Position numbers and translations under genes: made by a program
DNA from: Planctomycetota bacterium
GTDB taxonomy: Bacteria; Planctomycetota; UBA1135; UBA2386
Assembly: GCA_025459175.1 (NCBI GenBank)
Contig: JALORC010000072.1
Span: 1-64,000, forward strand
Direction of reading: 5' to 3'
DNA: 64,000 nt
Shown here: positions 37,684 to 47,473 of the stretch, piece by piece
How positions within the stretch are numbered: the stretch's first letter is position 1
Layout of the letters: every line of letters starts with the position of its first letter
Notes under the pieces: model-generated
Seen by the model: only the letters and a program-made list of their open reading frames with translations
Told to the model about the DNA's origin: nothing
The model's database searches: none

Positions 37684-40600
37684 ACTTCACCTGCAGCTCG
37701 AACTCACGGAAGCGCACCTCGGTCGGCCCACCGCTGTGCAGCTGCAGTGCGATGACCCCGCGCTTCGCCAACGCCGCATCGTCGCGGTCGACGCACAGCT
37801 GGTCATTGATCCAGGTCCGCACCCGACTGCCCTCGGCGACGATGCGATAGCGATTCCAGTCGCCCTTAACGACGTGCTGCTCGCCGCCCTGTGCCTCGAG
37901 CAACCCGCGGCCGTGCTCCTCGTACAACTTACCCCACCAGCCCGGCCCGATGTCGGCCTGCGGGCCCTTCACATCACCATCGGCGAGCACTTCACTGCGG
38001 AACTGCACGCCGCTGTTGCCGGCGTCGCCTTTCAGCTTGACCTCGAACGACAATTCGAAATCGCCGAGCAGCAGATGGCTGCGCGCGAAGTCGTTGCGCG
38101 GCAGCCCGGTGGTCGAGCGCCCGACGATCTCGCCGTCCTCGACCGACCAGATCGCCGGATCGGCGTCCCAACCGCCGAACAGCAGATGCACGTTGCCGGG
38201 CTCCGCGCGCAGTGGCACCTGCGTCTCACTGCGCAGGTAGGCGATCAGATCGCGCACGTCGTCGGCCGACATACCGTCGAGCTGCCCCGGCGGCATCAGC
38301 GACACCTCGAGCAACTGCTTGCTGTCGATGTCGGCTTTGGCGACCACCTGCGCGTACGCCTGCGACTTCACCGTCACCGCGGTGTCGGTCTCGTCGGTCA
38401 GCATGCCCATCACGACCCCGCCGCTCTTCAGTTTGACCTGCGCCATCATGTAGTCGCGCGCGACCTCGCGCCCCGGATCGAGGATGTTGCCGAGCAGGTA
38501 GTCGAGGTCGCGCCGGTTGCTGCCGGTCAGGTCCGGACCGAACGCGTAGCCCTGGCCGAACAGCTGGTGGCAGGCGCCGCAGGTGCGTGTGTACAGCGCG
38601 CGGCCGTGCGGCAGATCGGCGGCGGCCAGCACCTTTTCACCGAGCCTCTGCTTCCAGTCGGCGATCTGCTGCTGCACCTGGCCCGACAGCGCGGTGCTGC
38701 GGCCCCAGACCGCGGCCAGCCGCTGCTGCAGCGCCGGGTCCCCGAGCTGGGCGAGCTGCTGGCGCAGCGGCGCGTCGAGCACGTTCTTGTCGACGGTGCC
38801 GGCGGCGATCGCCTCGAGCAGCGACTGCGCCCACGCCGGTCGGCTGCACAGCGTCGCGGCCGCGACCGGTCGCCGGGCGGCCGGCAACTGCGGCCACTTC
38901 GCCAGCAGCGCCGCCGGCACCGCGTCGTCGTCGAAGGTGGCCAGCGCGCGCAGCGCCCGCTCGCCGAGCTCGGCGTCGTCGAGCAGCTGCAGCACGAACG
39001 CGGTGCGGGCGTCCGAGGGCAACCGGACCAGCAGCTCGAGCGCACGCTCGCGGCGCTTCGGCGGGGCCTCGGCATCGGTGCACAGCCGGGTCAGCAGCGG
39101 CAGCACCGAGGCATCGCCGAAGGTCGCCCCGACGAACGCGAGCCGGTCGTCGATGGCACGGTCGGCGCATTGTGCGGCGCGGCTGCGGGCCGCCGCCCAG
39201 TTGGCCGGCATCGGCATCGACGCGTGCCGCTGCAGCGCCTGTTCGGCCGGCTCCAACACCGCCGCCACCGCCGCCGCATCGGGCGCGGTGCGGATCGCGT
39301 CGCAGACGGCAGCGAGCGCTTCGCTACCGGCTTCGCACAGCCGCCGCACGACGAACTCGAACTGCCGCGGCAGGCGGCTCTGCCGGGCGAGCCGCAGCGC
39401 TCGCTGCGGGTCCGCGGCCAGCGCCGGCTCGATGCCGAACCAGATCATCTTCGGCAGATTGTGGTCGGCGGCGTCGTCGGCGCGCACGACCAGCGCTTCG
39501 GCGATCGCCCAGCGGTGGGCGAGCGGCATGCGCTGCATCGCCGCCGCGAGGTAGAGGCGCACCACCGGCGACGGATCGGTCTTGGCCATGGCGGCGAACG
39601 TGGCCGCCTCGGCGTCGCTGAGCTGGCGATCCTCGAGCACGAACTGGATCGTGAACGCGCGCACGTGTTCGTCGCGGTCCTGCAGCAAGCGCGCGTGTGC
39701 GGCGGCGTCGAGGGCGCCGAGGGTGTGCAGCGACCACAGCGCGCGCAGCCGTTGGTGGCTCTGTGCCTGTGGCTGATCGAGCGCGGCGTGCAGCCTCGGC
39801 GCCACCGCGATGGCCCGGCGTTCGTGCAGCAAGCGACGCGCGGTGCGCGCGGTGTACTCGTTGGCGGCGAACAGCTCCTGCGCCAGCTCCTGGTCGCCGA
39901 GCGCGCCGAGGTCGCGCGGCGCCTGCACCGCGTCGCCATAGGCGATCTTGTAGATGCGGCCGTTGCTGCGGTCCCACACCTCGATGTCGTTGTGATGGCA
40001 GGTCTGGTCGTCGTACCAGTCGAGCAGGTAGACGTTGCCGTCGTGCGCGTGGGCGAGGGCCACGCCGAGGAACCAGTCATCGTGCGCGAGCAGGAAGTCC
40101 GGCCCGTGGCTGCCGACGTAGCCCGAGCCGCGGCGCGTCAACACGTCGTGGTTGAGCCGGTGCCCGTGCAGGTTGTCGATCAGCAGCGCGCCGTCGTACT
40201 GCAGAGGCCAGCGGCCACCGCGGTAGATCAATGCGCCGCAGTGAGCGTGGCCGCCGCCCTGCGCATCGGAGCGTTCGTTGCCGTCGTGCGCGTTCTTGCC
40301 CTGCCAGTGCAGGTGGTCGGCGATCGTGTCGAGATCGTCGTAGACGAACGGGTGGAAGTGACGGCCCGACTGGCGGTGGTAGTAGCCGCCCTGGATCACG
40401 TGGTAGAGGTGCGGGATCACGCACGCGGTGAGGAACGCCTGGCCCTGCGCGTCGAAGTCGATGCCCCAAGGGTTGCTGGTGCCGTGCGCGAACACCTCGA
40501 ACGTGCGCGCGGTCGGATGGAACCGCCACACCGCCGCGTCGAGCGGCTGCCGCTGCTCGTCCGGGCAGCCCGGAGCGCCGACCCGTGAGTGCGTGAACAC

Positions 40601-42823
40601 CCCATGGCAGCCGTAGAGCCAGCCGTCGGGGCCCCACGTGAACGAGTTCAGCGTCTCGTGGGTGTCCTCGTAGTGCCAGCCGTCGAGCAGCACTTCGGGC
40701 GGGCCATCGGGCACGAGGTCGTGATCACGATCGGGCACGAACAGCAGTTCGGGCGCGGCACCGATGTAGACGCCACCGAAGCCGACCTGCACGCCGCTGA
40801 CCAGGTTCAGGCGATCGAGGAACACCGTGCGCTGGTCGAAGCGCCCGTCGCCGTCGGCATCGGTGAACACGACGATGCGGTCCTGGCCCTCGCCGTCCGG
40901 GCGGCGGCGCGGGTAGCTGTGCGCCTCGGCGACCCACAGCCGACCGCGTTCGTCGACGCATATCGCCACCGGCTGCGTGACGTCCGGTTCGGCGGCGAAC
41001 GGCTGCACGCGGAAGCCCTTCGGCACCGTCATGCGTTCGGCGGCGGCCGCGGCCGGGAAGTCGCCGGTGCGTTGCGAACTGCCGTGCAGGCGGAAGTCGT
41101 CGAAGTTCAGATGGCCCCAGTGGCCGCTGGCGTCGTCGACGAGCCGCACGAACAGCGTCTGGCCCACGTGCGCGGTGAGATCGGCGTCGACGACCTTCAT
41201 GCGTTCGTGGTCCTGGCCTGAAGCAGTGAACACGACCACGCCGTCGCCGGCGCGCACGATCTCGACCCGCGTGCTCGGGTCGCGGCCGCCGCCGATCAGG
41301 AAGCTGGCGTGGCTCTGGTCGAGCACGAACGGCGCCGACGTCAGCGTGCCGCGCGGTGCGTCGGAGCCCTTGGCCTCGTAGCTGCCGAGCCAGTGGCGGC
41401 CGGTGTGGCCACTCGTCATGTCGCTGCGGCGCGCGGCGACCGTGTCGCCGGTGCTGAGCTGCGCGAACGCGTCGCCGCTGACGGTCCAGTCGCGCAGGTC
41501 GCCGAACTCGAAGTCGAAGTTCAGCGCGCGACCGGCGGCGTCACGGGGGACCGCACCACCGCGCGGCGAAGCGCGCTGCTGCAGCAACTTCGCCAGTGCC
41601 ACCCGTTCGGCGATCTGCTGCGCCAGCGGGTCCGCGGCGGGCGGCTGCTGACGGTGCACGAAGATGCCCATCTTGTTGGCGACGACCACGTCGGCGCTGC
41701 CGTCGCCGTCGACGTCGGCGGCGGTGACCTGGGTGCCGACGCCGGAGTGTTCGTCGATCTGGTGCGGGACCCAGCGCACCGCGCCGGGCTCGCGCACGCA
41801 GCGGAACCACAGCAGCCGGGCGCGATCGCGATCGACCGGATCGCCACCGGCGTGGGCCCAGTAGCGGTTGCCGGTGATCACGTCGAGGCAGCCGTCGCGA
41901 TCGACGTCGGCGCTGCACAGCGCGTGCATGCCACCGACCACGAGCCCGTGGTCGTTGTGCTCGGGCTTGCTGCCGACGATGCCGTGGCGTTCGAACGAGA
42001 TCGTGCTGCCAGCGCGGTGTTGTCGGTGCCAGCACAGACCGTAGCCGTGCGCGTGATCGCTGGTGACGACGTCGGGCAGCCCGTCGCCGTCGACGTCGAA
42101 CACCAGCATCTGCGCGCCGCCCGGTTCGCAGAACTTCACCGCGTGGTGCTGCCACTGCGGATCGCCGGCCAGCGACGCCGGCTGCTGCCACCAGCCGTGC
42201 TTCCACAGCACGTCGAGCCGGCCGTCGCCGTCGAGGTCGCCGGTGCCGAGTCCGTGCGTGAAGCGGCCGCCGAGGCCGGCCGCCGACAGCGGGTGCCAGG
42301 TCCACGGCGCGTCGGGCTGCCGCGGGTCGAGGGTCGCATAGCCGAGCCGGTCCTGGAACATGCACACCAGCTCGGGCACCCCGTCGCCGGTCAGGTCGGT
42401 GAAGGTCGGCGACTCGTTGTCGACGCCGTCGAACCCGACGTGCGGCTGCCACGGCCCGCTGCCGCCGCGTGGATTCCGGTACCAGATCGCCTGCTTGCCC
42501 GGGAAGCCGATGCGCAGCACGTCGTGCCAGCCGTCGCCGTCGAAGTCGTGCACGAAGCTGAAGAAGTGGTCCGAGTAGACCTTCGGGTCGTAGGCGACCG
42601 GCGCGTAGAGCTCGAATCGCTCGGTGAAGCCCGGCCCGCGGAACCAGAACGGCCCGGCAGTCACGTCGACGTGGCCGTCGCGGTCGAGGTCGGCCGCGGC
42701 CGCACCTTCGGCGAAGAAGCGTTCGTCGAGCACCTGCTTCTGGAACGTGCGCCCCGCGGTCGGTGGTGATTGCGGCTGGGCCGGCAGCGACAGCGAGAGC
42801 ACGAGGGCGGCGAGGCAGAGCAT
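37682..42823 (-). CDS. Fusion: FG-GAP propeller, PVC dehydrogenase, HEAT, cytochrome c, DUF1080
   Basis: 1,713 residues with signal MLCLAALVLSLSLPAQ. Order: FG-GAP/VCBS repeats (~35-390, DLDRDGHVD, DVDGDGLPD); a beta domain (~430-575); PVC-type membrane-bound dehydrogenase propeller (~600-965, GFRVQPFAAEPDVTQP, RLWVAEAHSYPRRRPDGEGQDRIVVF is its start region; TIGR02604-like); HEAT-like helical repeats (~970-1400); c-type cytochrome with CGACH (Cys1415, Cys1418, His1419; TIGR02603-like); and a C-terminal DUF1080 domain (~1545-1713, LLFGGWDADPAIWSVEDGEIVG). DUF1080 is the 3-keto-disaccharide hydrolase family. I infer periplasmic oxidation of a sugar with electrons passed to the haem and cleavage of a 3-keto glycoside by the same polypeptide. 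Substrate unknown. Confidence 0.92.
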   Translation of the reverse strand: MLCLAALVLSLSLPAQPQSPPTAGRTFQKQVLDERFFAEGAAAADLDRDGHVDVTAGPFWFRGPGFTERFELYAPVAYDPKVYSDHFFSFVHDFDGDGWHDVLRIGFPGKQAIWYRNPRGGSGPWQPHVGFDGVDNESPTFTDLTGDGVPELVCMFQDRLGYATLDPRQPDAPWTWHPLSAAGLGGRFTHGLGTGDLDGDGRLDVLWKHGWWQQPASLAGDPQWQHHAVKFCEPGGAQMLVFDVDGDGLPDVVTSDHAHGYGLCWHRQHRAGSTISFERHGIVGSKPEHNDHGLVVGGMHALCSADVDRDGCLDVITGNRYWAHAGGDPVDRDRARLLWFRCVREPGAVRWVPHQIDEHSGVGTQVTAADVDGDGSADVVVANKMGIFVHRQQPPAADPLAQQIAERVALAKLLQQRASPRGGAVPRDAAGRALNFDFEFGDLRDWTVSGDAFAQLSTGDTVAARRSDMTSGHTGRHWLGSYEAKGSDAPRGTLTSAPFVLDQSHASFLIGGGRDPSTRVEIVRAGDGVVVFTASGQDHERMKVVDADLTAHVGQTLFVRLVDDASGHWGHLNFDDFRLHGSSQRTGDFPAAAAAERMTVPKGFRVQPFAAEPDVTQPVAICVDERGRLWVAEAHSYPRRRPDGEGQDRIVVFTDADGDGRFDQRTVFLDRLNLVSGVQVGFGGVYIGAAPELLFVPDRDHDLVPDGPPEVLLDGWHYEDTHETLNSFTWGPDGWLYGCHGVFTHSRVGAPGCPDEQRQPLDAAVWRFHPTARTFEVFAHGTSNPWGIDFDAQGQAFLTACVIPHLYHVIQGGYYHRQSGRHFHPFVYDDLDTIADHLHWQGKNAHDGNERSDAQGGGHAHCGALIYRGGRWPLQYDGALLIDNLHGHRLNHDVLTRRGSGYVGSHGPDFLLAHDDWFLGVALAHAHDGNVYLLDWYDDQTCHHNDIEVWDRSNGRIYKIAYGDAVQAPRDLGALGDQELAQELFAANEYTARTARRLLHERRAIAVAPRLHAALDQPQAQSHQRLRALWSLHTLGALDAAAHARLLQDRDEHVRAFTIQFVLEDRQLSDAEAATFAAMAKTDPSPVVRLYLAAAMQRMPLAHRWAIAEALVVRADDAADHNLPKMIWFGIEPALAADPQRALRLARQSRLPRQFEFVVRRLCEAGSEALAAVCDAIRTAPDAAAVAAVLEPAEQALQRHASMPMPANWAAARSRAAQCADRAIDDRLAFVGATFGDASVLPLLTRLCTDAEAPPKRRERALELLVRLPSDARTAFVLQLLDDAELGERALRALATFDDDAVPAALLAKWPQLPAARRPVAAATLCSRPAWAQSLLEAIAAGTVDKNVLDAPLRQQLAQLGDPALQQRLAAVWGRSTALSGQVQQQIADWKQRLGEKVLAAADLPHGRALYTRTCGACHQLFGQGYAFGPDLTGSNRRDLDYLLGNILDPGREVARDYMMAQVKLKSGGVVMGMLTDETDTAVTVKSQAYAQVVAKADIDSKQLLEVSLMPPGQLDGMSADDVRDLIAYLRSETQVPLRAEPGNVHLLFGGWDADPAIWSVEDGEIVGRSTTGLPRNDFARSHLLLGDFELSFEVKLKGDAGNSGVQFRSEVLADGDVKGPQADIGPGWWGKLYEEHGRGLLEAQGGEQHVVKGDWNRYRIVAEGSRVRTWINDQLCVDRDDAALAKRGVIALQLHSGGPTEVRFREFELQVK

Positions 42824-42994
42824 GGCTTCCTTGGCCGCGGCGGCACGCACACCGGATCGGGATGCCCGCGGGGCCGGCGATTCTGGGCCTTGCCCCGATC
42901 GTGGCCAACAACCGTGTGGTGGGCGCGTGTCCCAAGTTTCTCGCGGCGGCTTTCGGCGCGTCCCGGCCGGCAAGGCAGCGCATAGTCCCCGCCG

Positions 42995-43843
42995 ATGCAC
43001 GCGCTGCGATCGATCCCCGTGGCCTTGGTGCTGGGTGCCTGCGCGAGTGCACCGCCGGCGCCGAGCGCCGAGCCGTTCGTGGTGATGAGCTGGAACGTGC
43101 GCTACGGCACCGCCAGCGACGGCGCCGACCGATGGGCCGAACGCCGCGATGGCCTGGTGACGGCGATCCACGCCGCCGCGCCGGCGATCCTCGGGGTGCA
43201 GGAGGCGCTGGCCCCGCAGCTCGAGTTCCTCGCCGCGCGGCTGCCCGGGCACATGCGCGTGGGCCAGGGACGCGAGGGCGGCGATCGCGGCGAGCACTGT
43301 GCGGTGTTCATCGAGGCGGCGAGGTTCGAGCTGGTCGAGCACGGGGATTTCTGGCTCAGTCCGACCCCGGAGCTGGTTGCGTCGACCGGCTGGGACGCCG
43401 CGTTGCCGCGCATCTGCACGTGGGTCGCGTTGCGCGAACGTGCGTCCGGCCGCGAACTGACGATCTGGAACACGCACTTCGACCATCGCGGGGCGGTGGC
43501 GCGCGAGCGTTCAGCGGAGCTGATTGCGCAGCGATTGGCGCTGCGGCCAGGTCCTCATCTGCTGTTCGGCGACTGCAACTGCGGCGAGCAGTCGGCACCG
43601 ATCGCGGTGCTGCGGCAGGCGGGGCTGCGCGACACGTTCCGCGACGTGCACCCGACGGCGACCGCGGTCGGCACGTTCCACGCGTTCCGCGGCGGCACCG
43701 GCGGCGACAAGATCGACTACGTGTTCGCCGATGCCGGCTTCACGACGGTGGCCGCGGCGATCCTGTCGCAGCCGATGGCGAGCGGGCGCTGGCCGAGCGA
43801 CCACCACGGCGTGGTGGCGACGGTCGTGTTCCGGGCGCCGTGA
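42995..43843 (+). CDS. Exported EEP-family hydrolase lipoprotein
   Basis: 282 residues. Lipobox LGAC with Cys16. EEP motifs: Asn34 in MSWNVRYG, Glu70 in GVQEAL, His in WNTHFDHRG, and SDHHGV at the end. The usual GDFN appears here as GDCN (FGDCNCG), keeping Asp and Asn but with Cys in place of the aromatic residue. It should hydrolyse a phosphoester in the periplasm or at the surface; substrate unknown. Divergent from the large fusion gene, convergent with the S9 peptidase. Confidence 0.85.
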   Translation: MHALRSIPVALVLGACASAPPAPSAEPFVVMSWNVRYGTASDGADRWAERRDGLVTAIHAAAPAILGVQEALAPQLEFLAARLPGHMRVGQGREGGDRGEHCAVFIEAARFELVEHGDFWLSPTPELVASTGWDAALPRICTWVALRERASGRELTIWNTHFDHRGAVARERSAELIAQRLALRPGPHLLFGDCNCGEQSAPIAVLRQAGLRDTFRDVHPTATAVGTFHAFRGGTGGDKIDYVFADAGFTTVAAAILSQPMASGRWPSDHHGVVATVVFRAP

Positions 43844-43862
43844 ACCAGCGCGGGGCTCGACG

Positions 43863-46058
43863 CTACTCGCCGAACACCGCCGCCAGGAACGCCCATCGAT
43901 CGGCGGCTTCGTCGATCAGCTTGCCGATCGGTTTGCCGGCGCCGTGGCCGGCCGAGGTCTCGACCCGCAGCAGGATCGGCGCCGGGCCGGCCTGCGCCGC
44001 CTGCAGCGCGGCCGCGAACTTGTAGCTGTGGCCGGGCAGCACCCGGTCGTCGTGGTCGCCGGTCATCACCATCGTCGGCGGATAGCGGCGCCCGGTGCCG
44101 ATGTTGTGCAGCGGCGACCAGGCCCGCAGCCACGCGAACTGCTGCGGATCGGCGCTGGTGCCGTATTCGCTGGCCCACGCCCAGCCGATCGTGAAGGTGT
44201 GGTAGCGCAGCATGTCGAGCACCCCGACCTCGGGGATCGCGGCGCCGAACCGCTCGGGGTGCTGCGTCAGCACCGCGCCGACCAACAGACCACCGTTGCT
44301 GCCGCCGCCGATCGCGAGGCGCTGCGGGCTGGTGAAACGGTTGCGGACCAGGAAGTCGGCGGCGGCGGTGAAGTCGTCGAACACGTTCTGCTTGTTCTCG
44401 AGCATGCCGGCGCGGTGCCAGGCCTCGCCGTACTCGCCGCCGCCGCGCAGCACCGCCTGGGCGTAGATGCCACCGCGCTCGACGAACACGAGGTTGGGCA
44501 CCGAGAAGCGCGGCGTCATCGCCTGCGCGAAGCCACCGTAGCCATACAGATACGTCGGGTGCGTGCCGTCGAGCGGCAGGTCCTTGTGGTGGGTCAGGAA
44601 CACACACAGCCGGGTGCCGTCGCGGCTGGCGAAGAAGCGCCGTTCGGTGACCAGCTGGCTGCTGTCGAACGCGAGCTCGCTCGGTCGGAACATCGTCGTC
44701 GCCGCGGTCGCGAGATCGTGCCGCAGCACCGACGGGGCGTGCAGGAACGACTGGAAGGTCACGAACAGCTGCTGGTCCTGCGGCCGGCCGACCACCGCGC
44801 CGATGCTGCCGAGCGCCGGCAGGGCGATCGTGTGCAGGCGCTGCCCGTCGAGTCCGTGCACGACCAGCTCGTGGGCGGCATCGACGAGGTAGGTGGCGAG
44901 GAAGCGACCGCCGCAGACCTGCACGTTCTGCAGCGCGTGCGGGCCCTCGGCGAGCACCACGATCGGCTCGGCGCCCGGCTGCCGGCGGTCGATCGCGTGC
45001 AGCGCCCCGCGCGGGGCGCGCTGGTCGGTCAGCAGCCAGAACGTGTCGCCGTCGTTGCCGACGAACTGCCAGCTCGCATCGCCGAGCATGCGCAGCGGCT
45101 GCACCGACCACCTCGCCTCCGCGAGGTCGATCCAAGCCAGCCGGTTCTGCCGGCTGGTGCCGGCGCGCAGATCGAGCACCAGGAACCGGCCGTCGTCGCT
45201 GACCGTGGTGCGGAACAGCCAGCTCGGTTCGTCGGGTCGTTCGTAGACGACGCGGTCCTGGTCCTGGGTCGTGCCGAGCAGGTGGTAACACAGCTGCGGA
45301 CTGCGCGTCTGGGCTTCGTAGACCTCACCGTCGGCAGGGGCCGGATAGCGCTGGTAGAAGAAGCCCTTGCCGTCGTGCGTCCACGCTGCCTGCGTGAACT
45401 TGGCCCAGTGCAGGGTGTCGGGCAGCAGGCGACCGGTGTCGACCTCTAGCACGTGCCACTGCTGCCAGTCGCTGCCGCGCGCGGAGGTCGCGTAGGCCAG
45501 CAGCCGGCCGTCGTGCGACGGGCGGGCGCCGCTGACGGCGACGGTGCCGTCGCTGCTGAGCGTGTTGGGGTCGAGCAGCGTGCGGCCAGCGGCATCCGGG
45601 GTGTCGCCGACGAACCAGACGGCGTGGTTCTGCAGGCCGTCGTTGCGGGTCCAGAACCACCGGTCGCCGTGCCGTTCCGGGGCGGTGGTGCGCGGGAAGT
45701 TCCACAGCTCGGCGAGCCGGTCGCGGATCGCCGTGCGCTGCGGCAGCGCATCGAGGAACGCGCGGGATCGTTCGTTCTGCTGCTGCACGAACCGGCGGGT
45801 GCGTTCGCCGTCCTGGTCCTCGAGCCAGCGATACGGATCGGCGATGTCGACGCCGTGGTAGGTGTCGACGGTCGCATCGCGTTCGACCGGGGGCGGCTCG
45901 AACGGCGGCAGGGCCGGAACGACCGGCGTGAGGTCCGGCTGCCAGCGGCGCACCGAGGGTTGCTCGGCCGGACCCGGGCCCCAGTCGAGCGTCGAACAGC
46001 CGACCGTGGCGATGGCACAGAACGTGACGCCGAGGGCGCGACGGGTCATGACGGACAT
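43863..46058 (-). CDS. Prolyl-oligopeptidase-family (S9) lipoprotein
   Basis: 731 residues from the ATG at 46058 (alternative Met at 46049; an upstream ATG at 46142 adds a non-signal tail). Lipobox ATVGC with Cys21. The N-terminal propeller (~70-430) opens with ADPYRWLED, diagnostic for POP. The C-terminal alpha/beta hydrolase has RGGGEYG, nucleophile Ser587 in GGGSNGG, Asp in [16 protein letters not shown], and His in SAGHGAGK. It cleaves short proline-containing peptides; the lipid anchor puts it at the envelope, so it may serve peptide scavenging. Confidence 0.93.
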   Translation of the reverse strand: MSVMTRRALGVTFCAIATVGCSTLDWGPGPAEQPSVRRWQPDLTPVVPALPPFEPPPVERDATVDTYHGVDIADPYRWLEDQDGERTRRFVQQQNERSRAFLDALPQRTAIRDRLAELWNFPRTTAPERHGDRWFWTRNDGLQNHAVWFVGDTPDAAGRTLLDPNTLSSDGTVAVSGARPSHDGRLLAYATSARGSDWQQWHVLEVDTGRLLPDTLHWAKFTQAAWTHDGKGFFYQRYPAPADGEVYEAQTRSPQLCYHLLGTTQDQDRVVYERPDEPSWLFRTTVSDDGRFLVLDLRAGTSRQNRLAWIDLAEARWSVQPLRMLGDASWQFVGNDGDTFWLLTDQRAPRGALHAIDRRQPGAEPIVVLAEGPHALQNVQVCGGRFLATYLVDAAHELVVHGLDGQRLHTIALPALGSIGAVVGRPQDQQLFVTFQSFLHAPSVLRHDLATAATTMFRPSELAFDSSQLVTERRFFASRDGTRLCVFLTHHKDLPLDGTHPTYLYGYGGFAQAMTPRFSVPNLVFVERGGIYAQAVLRGGGEYGEAWHRAGMLENKQNVFDDFTAAADFLVRNRFTSPQRLAIGGGSNGGLLVGAVLTQHPERFGAAIPEVGVLDMLRYHTFTIGWAWASEYGTSADPQQFAWLRAWSPLHNIGTGRRYPPTMVMTGDHDDRVLPGHSYKFAAALQAAQAGPAPILLRVETSAGHGAGKPIGKLIDEAADRWAFLAAVFGE

Positions 46059-46162
46059 GCGGGCGACGATACTTCGCCGACCGCGGACCGCGAGCAGGCC
46101 GATGTCGCACGAACGCACCGATCGGGCCTGCTCGTCGCTCATGGCCGCGGCATACTGCGCCG

Positions 46163-47446
46163 ATGCGCCTCGTCAGCATGGTCTGCCTCGCTTCGTTCGC
46201 CACCGCCCAGCAGCCGTTGCCGCCGGCTGCGAGTGCCGCGGAACCCAAGCCACTGTGGAACGGCACCGACCTGCACGGGTGGCGCGGTCTGCGCCACCAG
46301 GATCCGTATGCGTTGGCAGCGATGACCGAAGAGGCGCGGGCCACCCTGCAGGCCGAGGACCATGCGTCGATGCGCCTGCACTGGCGCATCGAGGGCAGCG
46401 AGTTGATCAACGACGGCCAGGGCGCCTACCTGACCACCGCGGACGACTACGGCGATGCCGAGTTCGCGCTCGAGTACCGCACCGTGGCCCTCGCCGATTC
46501 CGGCATCTACCTGCGCGGCTGCCCGCAGGTGCAGATCTGGGATTTCACCGAGGCCGGCGGCAAGTGGAAGCTCGGCGCCGACAAGGGCAGCGGCGGGCTG
46601 TGGAACAACGAGGTGCAGCCGCGCTTCCCGCTGGTGCTCGCCGACCGGCCGTTCGGACAGTGGAACTCGCTGCGGATCCGCCAGCTCGGCGCGCGCACGT
46701 GGGTCTGGCTCAACGGCCAGTGCACCGTCGACGGCGCGATCATGGAGAACTACTGGAACCGCAAGCTGCCGCTGCCGCCGAAGGGCCCGCTGCAGCTGCA
46801 GACCCACGGCGGCGAGATCCGGTTCCGCAATCTGACGGTGCGCGAGATCCCGCCGGCCGAGGCGAACGCGCTGCTGGCGGCACAGGGGGACGTTGGCTTC
46901 ACGCCGATCCTGCGGCAGGCGGATGCATTGGCGGGGGACGCCGGCAGCTGCGAGCTGGTCGGGGACGAGTTGCGTTGGCTGGCCGGCAAGGGCGGCACCG
47001 TGCACACGAAGGAGGTCTACGGCGACTTCGTCGTTCGCTTCGAGGTCAAGCTGCCGCCGGGGGGCAACAACGGGCTCGCGATCCGCTATCCGGGCGAAGG
47101 GGATCCGGCCTACACCGGGCTCGAGATCCAGGTGCTCGACGACAGCGCCGAGAAGTACGCGACGCTGCAGCCGTGGCAGTACCACGGCTCGGTCTACGGC
47201 TGCCTGGCGAGCCACCGCGGTTACCAGCGACCGGTCGGCGAGTGGAACTTCGAGCAGGTCACGGTGCGCGGTTCCCGCATCACCGTCGAGCTGAACGGCA
47301 CCATCATCGTCGATGGCGACCTCGCCGGTGCCGAGTCCAAGCTCGGCGACAAGCACTCAGGGCGGCTGCGCACCGAGGGTCACTTCGGCCTCGCCGGGCA
47401 CGGCGACGCGGTCGCGTTCCGCGGTCTGCGCATCAAGGCGCTGTGA
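46163..47446 (+). CDS. Exported tandem DUF1080 (3-keto-disaccharide hydrolase family) protein
   Basis: 427 residues. Signal MRLVSMVCLASFATAQQ. Two DUF1080 domains: ~28-232 (LWNGTDLHGWRG, GIYLRGCPQVQIWDF, GNRKLPLPPKGPLQLQTHGG-like block) and ~245-427 (VYGDFVVRFEVKLPPGGNNGLAIRYPGEGDPAYTG is its core start, ending HFGLAGHGDAVAFRGLRIK). Members hydrolyse 3-keto-glycosides made by oxidoreductases. The same domain ends the 1,713-residue protein 3.3 kb to the left, so the two may work on one pathway. It has its own promoter region, divergent from the S9 peptidase, and a strong hairpin 3 bp after the stop. Confidence 0.9.
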   Translation: MRLVSMVCLASFATAQQPLPPAASAAEPKPLWNGTDLHGWRGLRHQDPYALAAMTEEARATLQAEDHASMRLHWRIEGSELINDGQGAYLTTADDYGDAEFALEYRTVALADSGIYLRGCPQVQIWDFTEAGGKWKLGADKGSGGLWNNEVQPRFPLVLADRPFGQWNSLRIRQLGARTWVWLNGQCTVDGAIMENYWNRKLPLPPKGPLQLQTHGGEIRFRNLTVREIPPAEANALLAAQGDVGFTPILRQADALAGDAGSCELVGDELRWLAGKGGTVHTKEVYGDFVVRFEVKLPPGGNNGLAIRYPGEGDPAYTGLEIQVLDDSAEKYATLQPWQYHGSVYGCLASHRGYQRPVGEWNFEQVTVRGSRITVELNGTIIVDGDLAGAESKLGDKHSGRLRTEGHFGLAGHGDAVAFRGLRIKAL

Positions 47447-47448
47447 AG

Positions 47449-47471
47449 CCGATCGCCCGGCCGGCGATCGG
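47449..47471. terminator. Bidirectional hairpin terminator between tandem DUF1080 gene and nrdJ
   Basis: Perfect 9-bp stem CCGATCGCC/GGCGATCGG with 5-base loop CGGCC, exactly between the stops at 47446 (+) and 47474 (-). No T-run, as usual in GC-rich genomes, but position and strength support a shared terminator. Confidence 0.55.
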
Positions 47472-47473
47472 GA

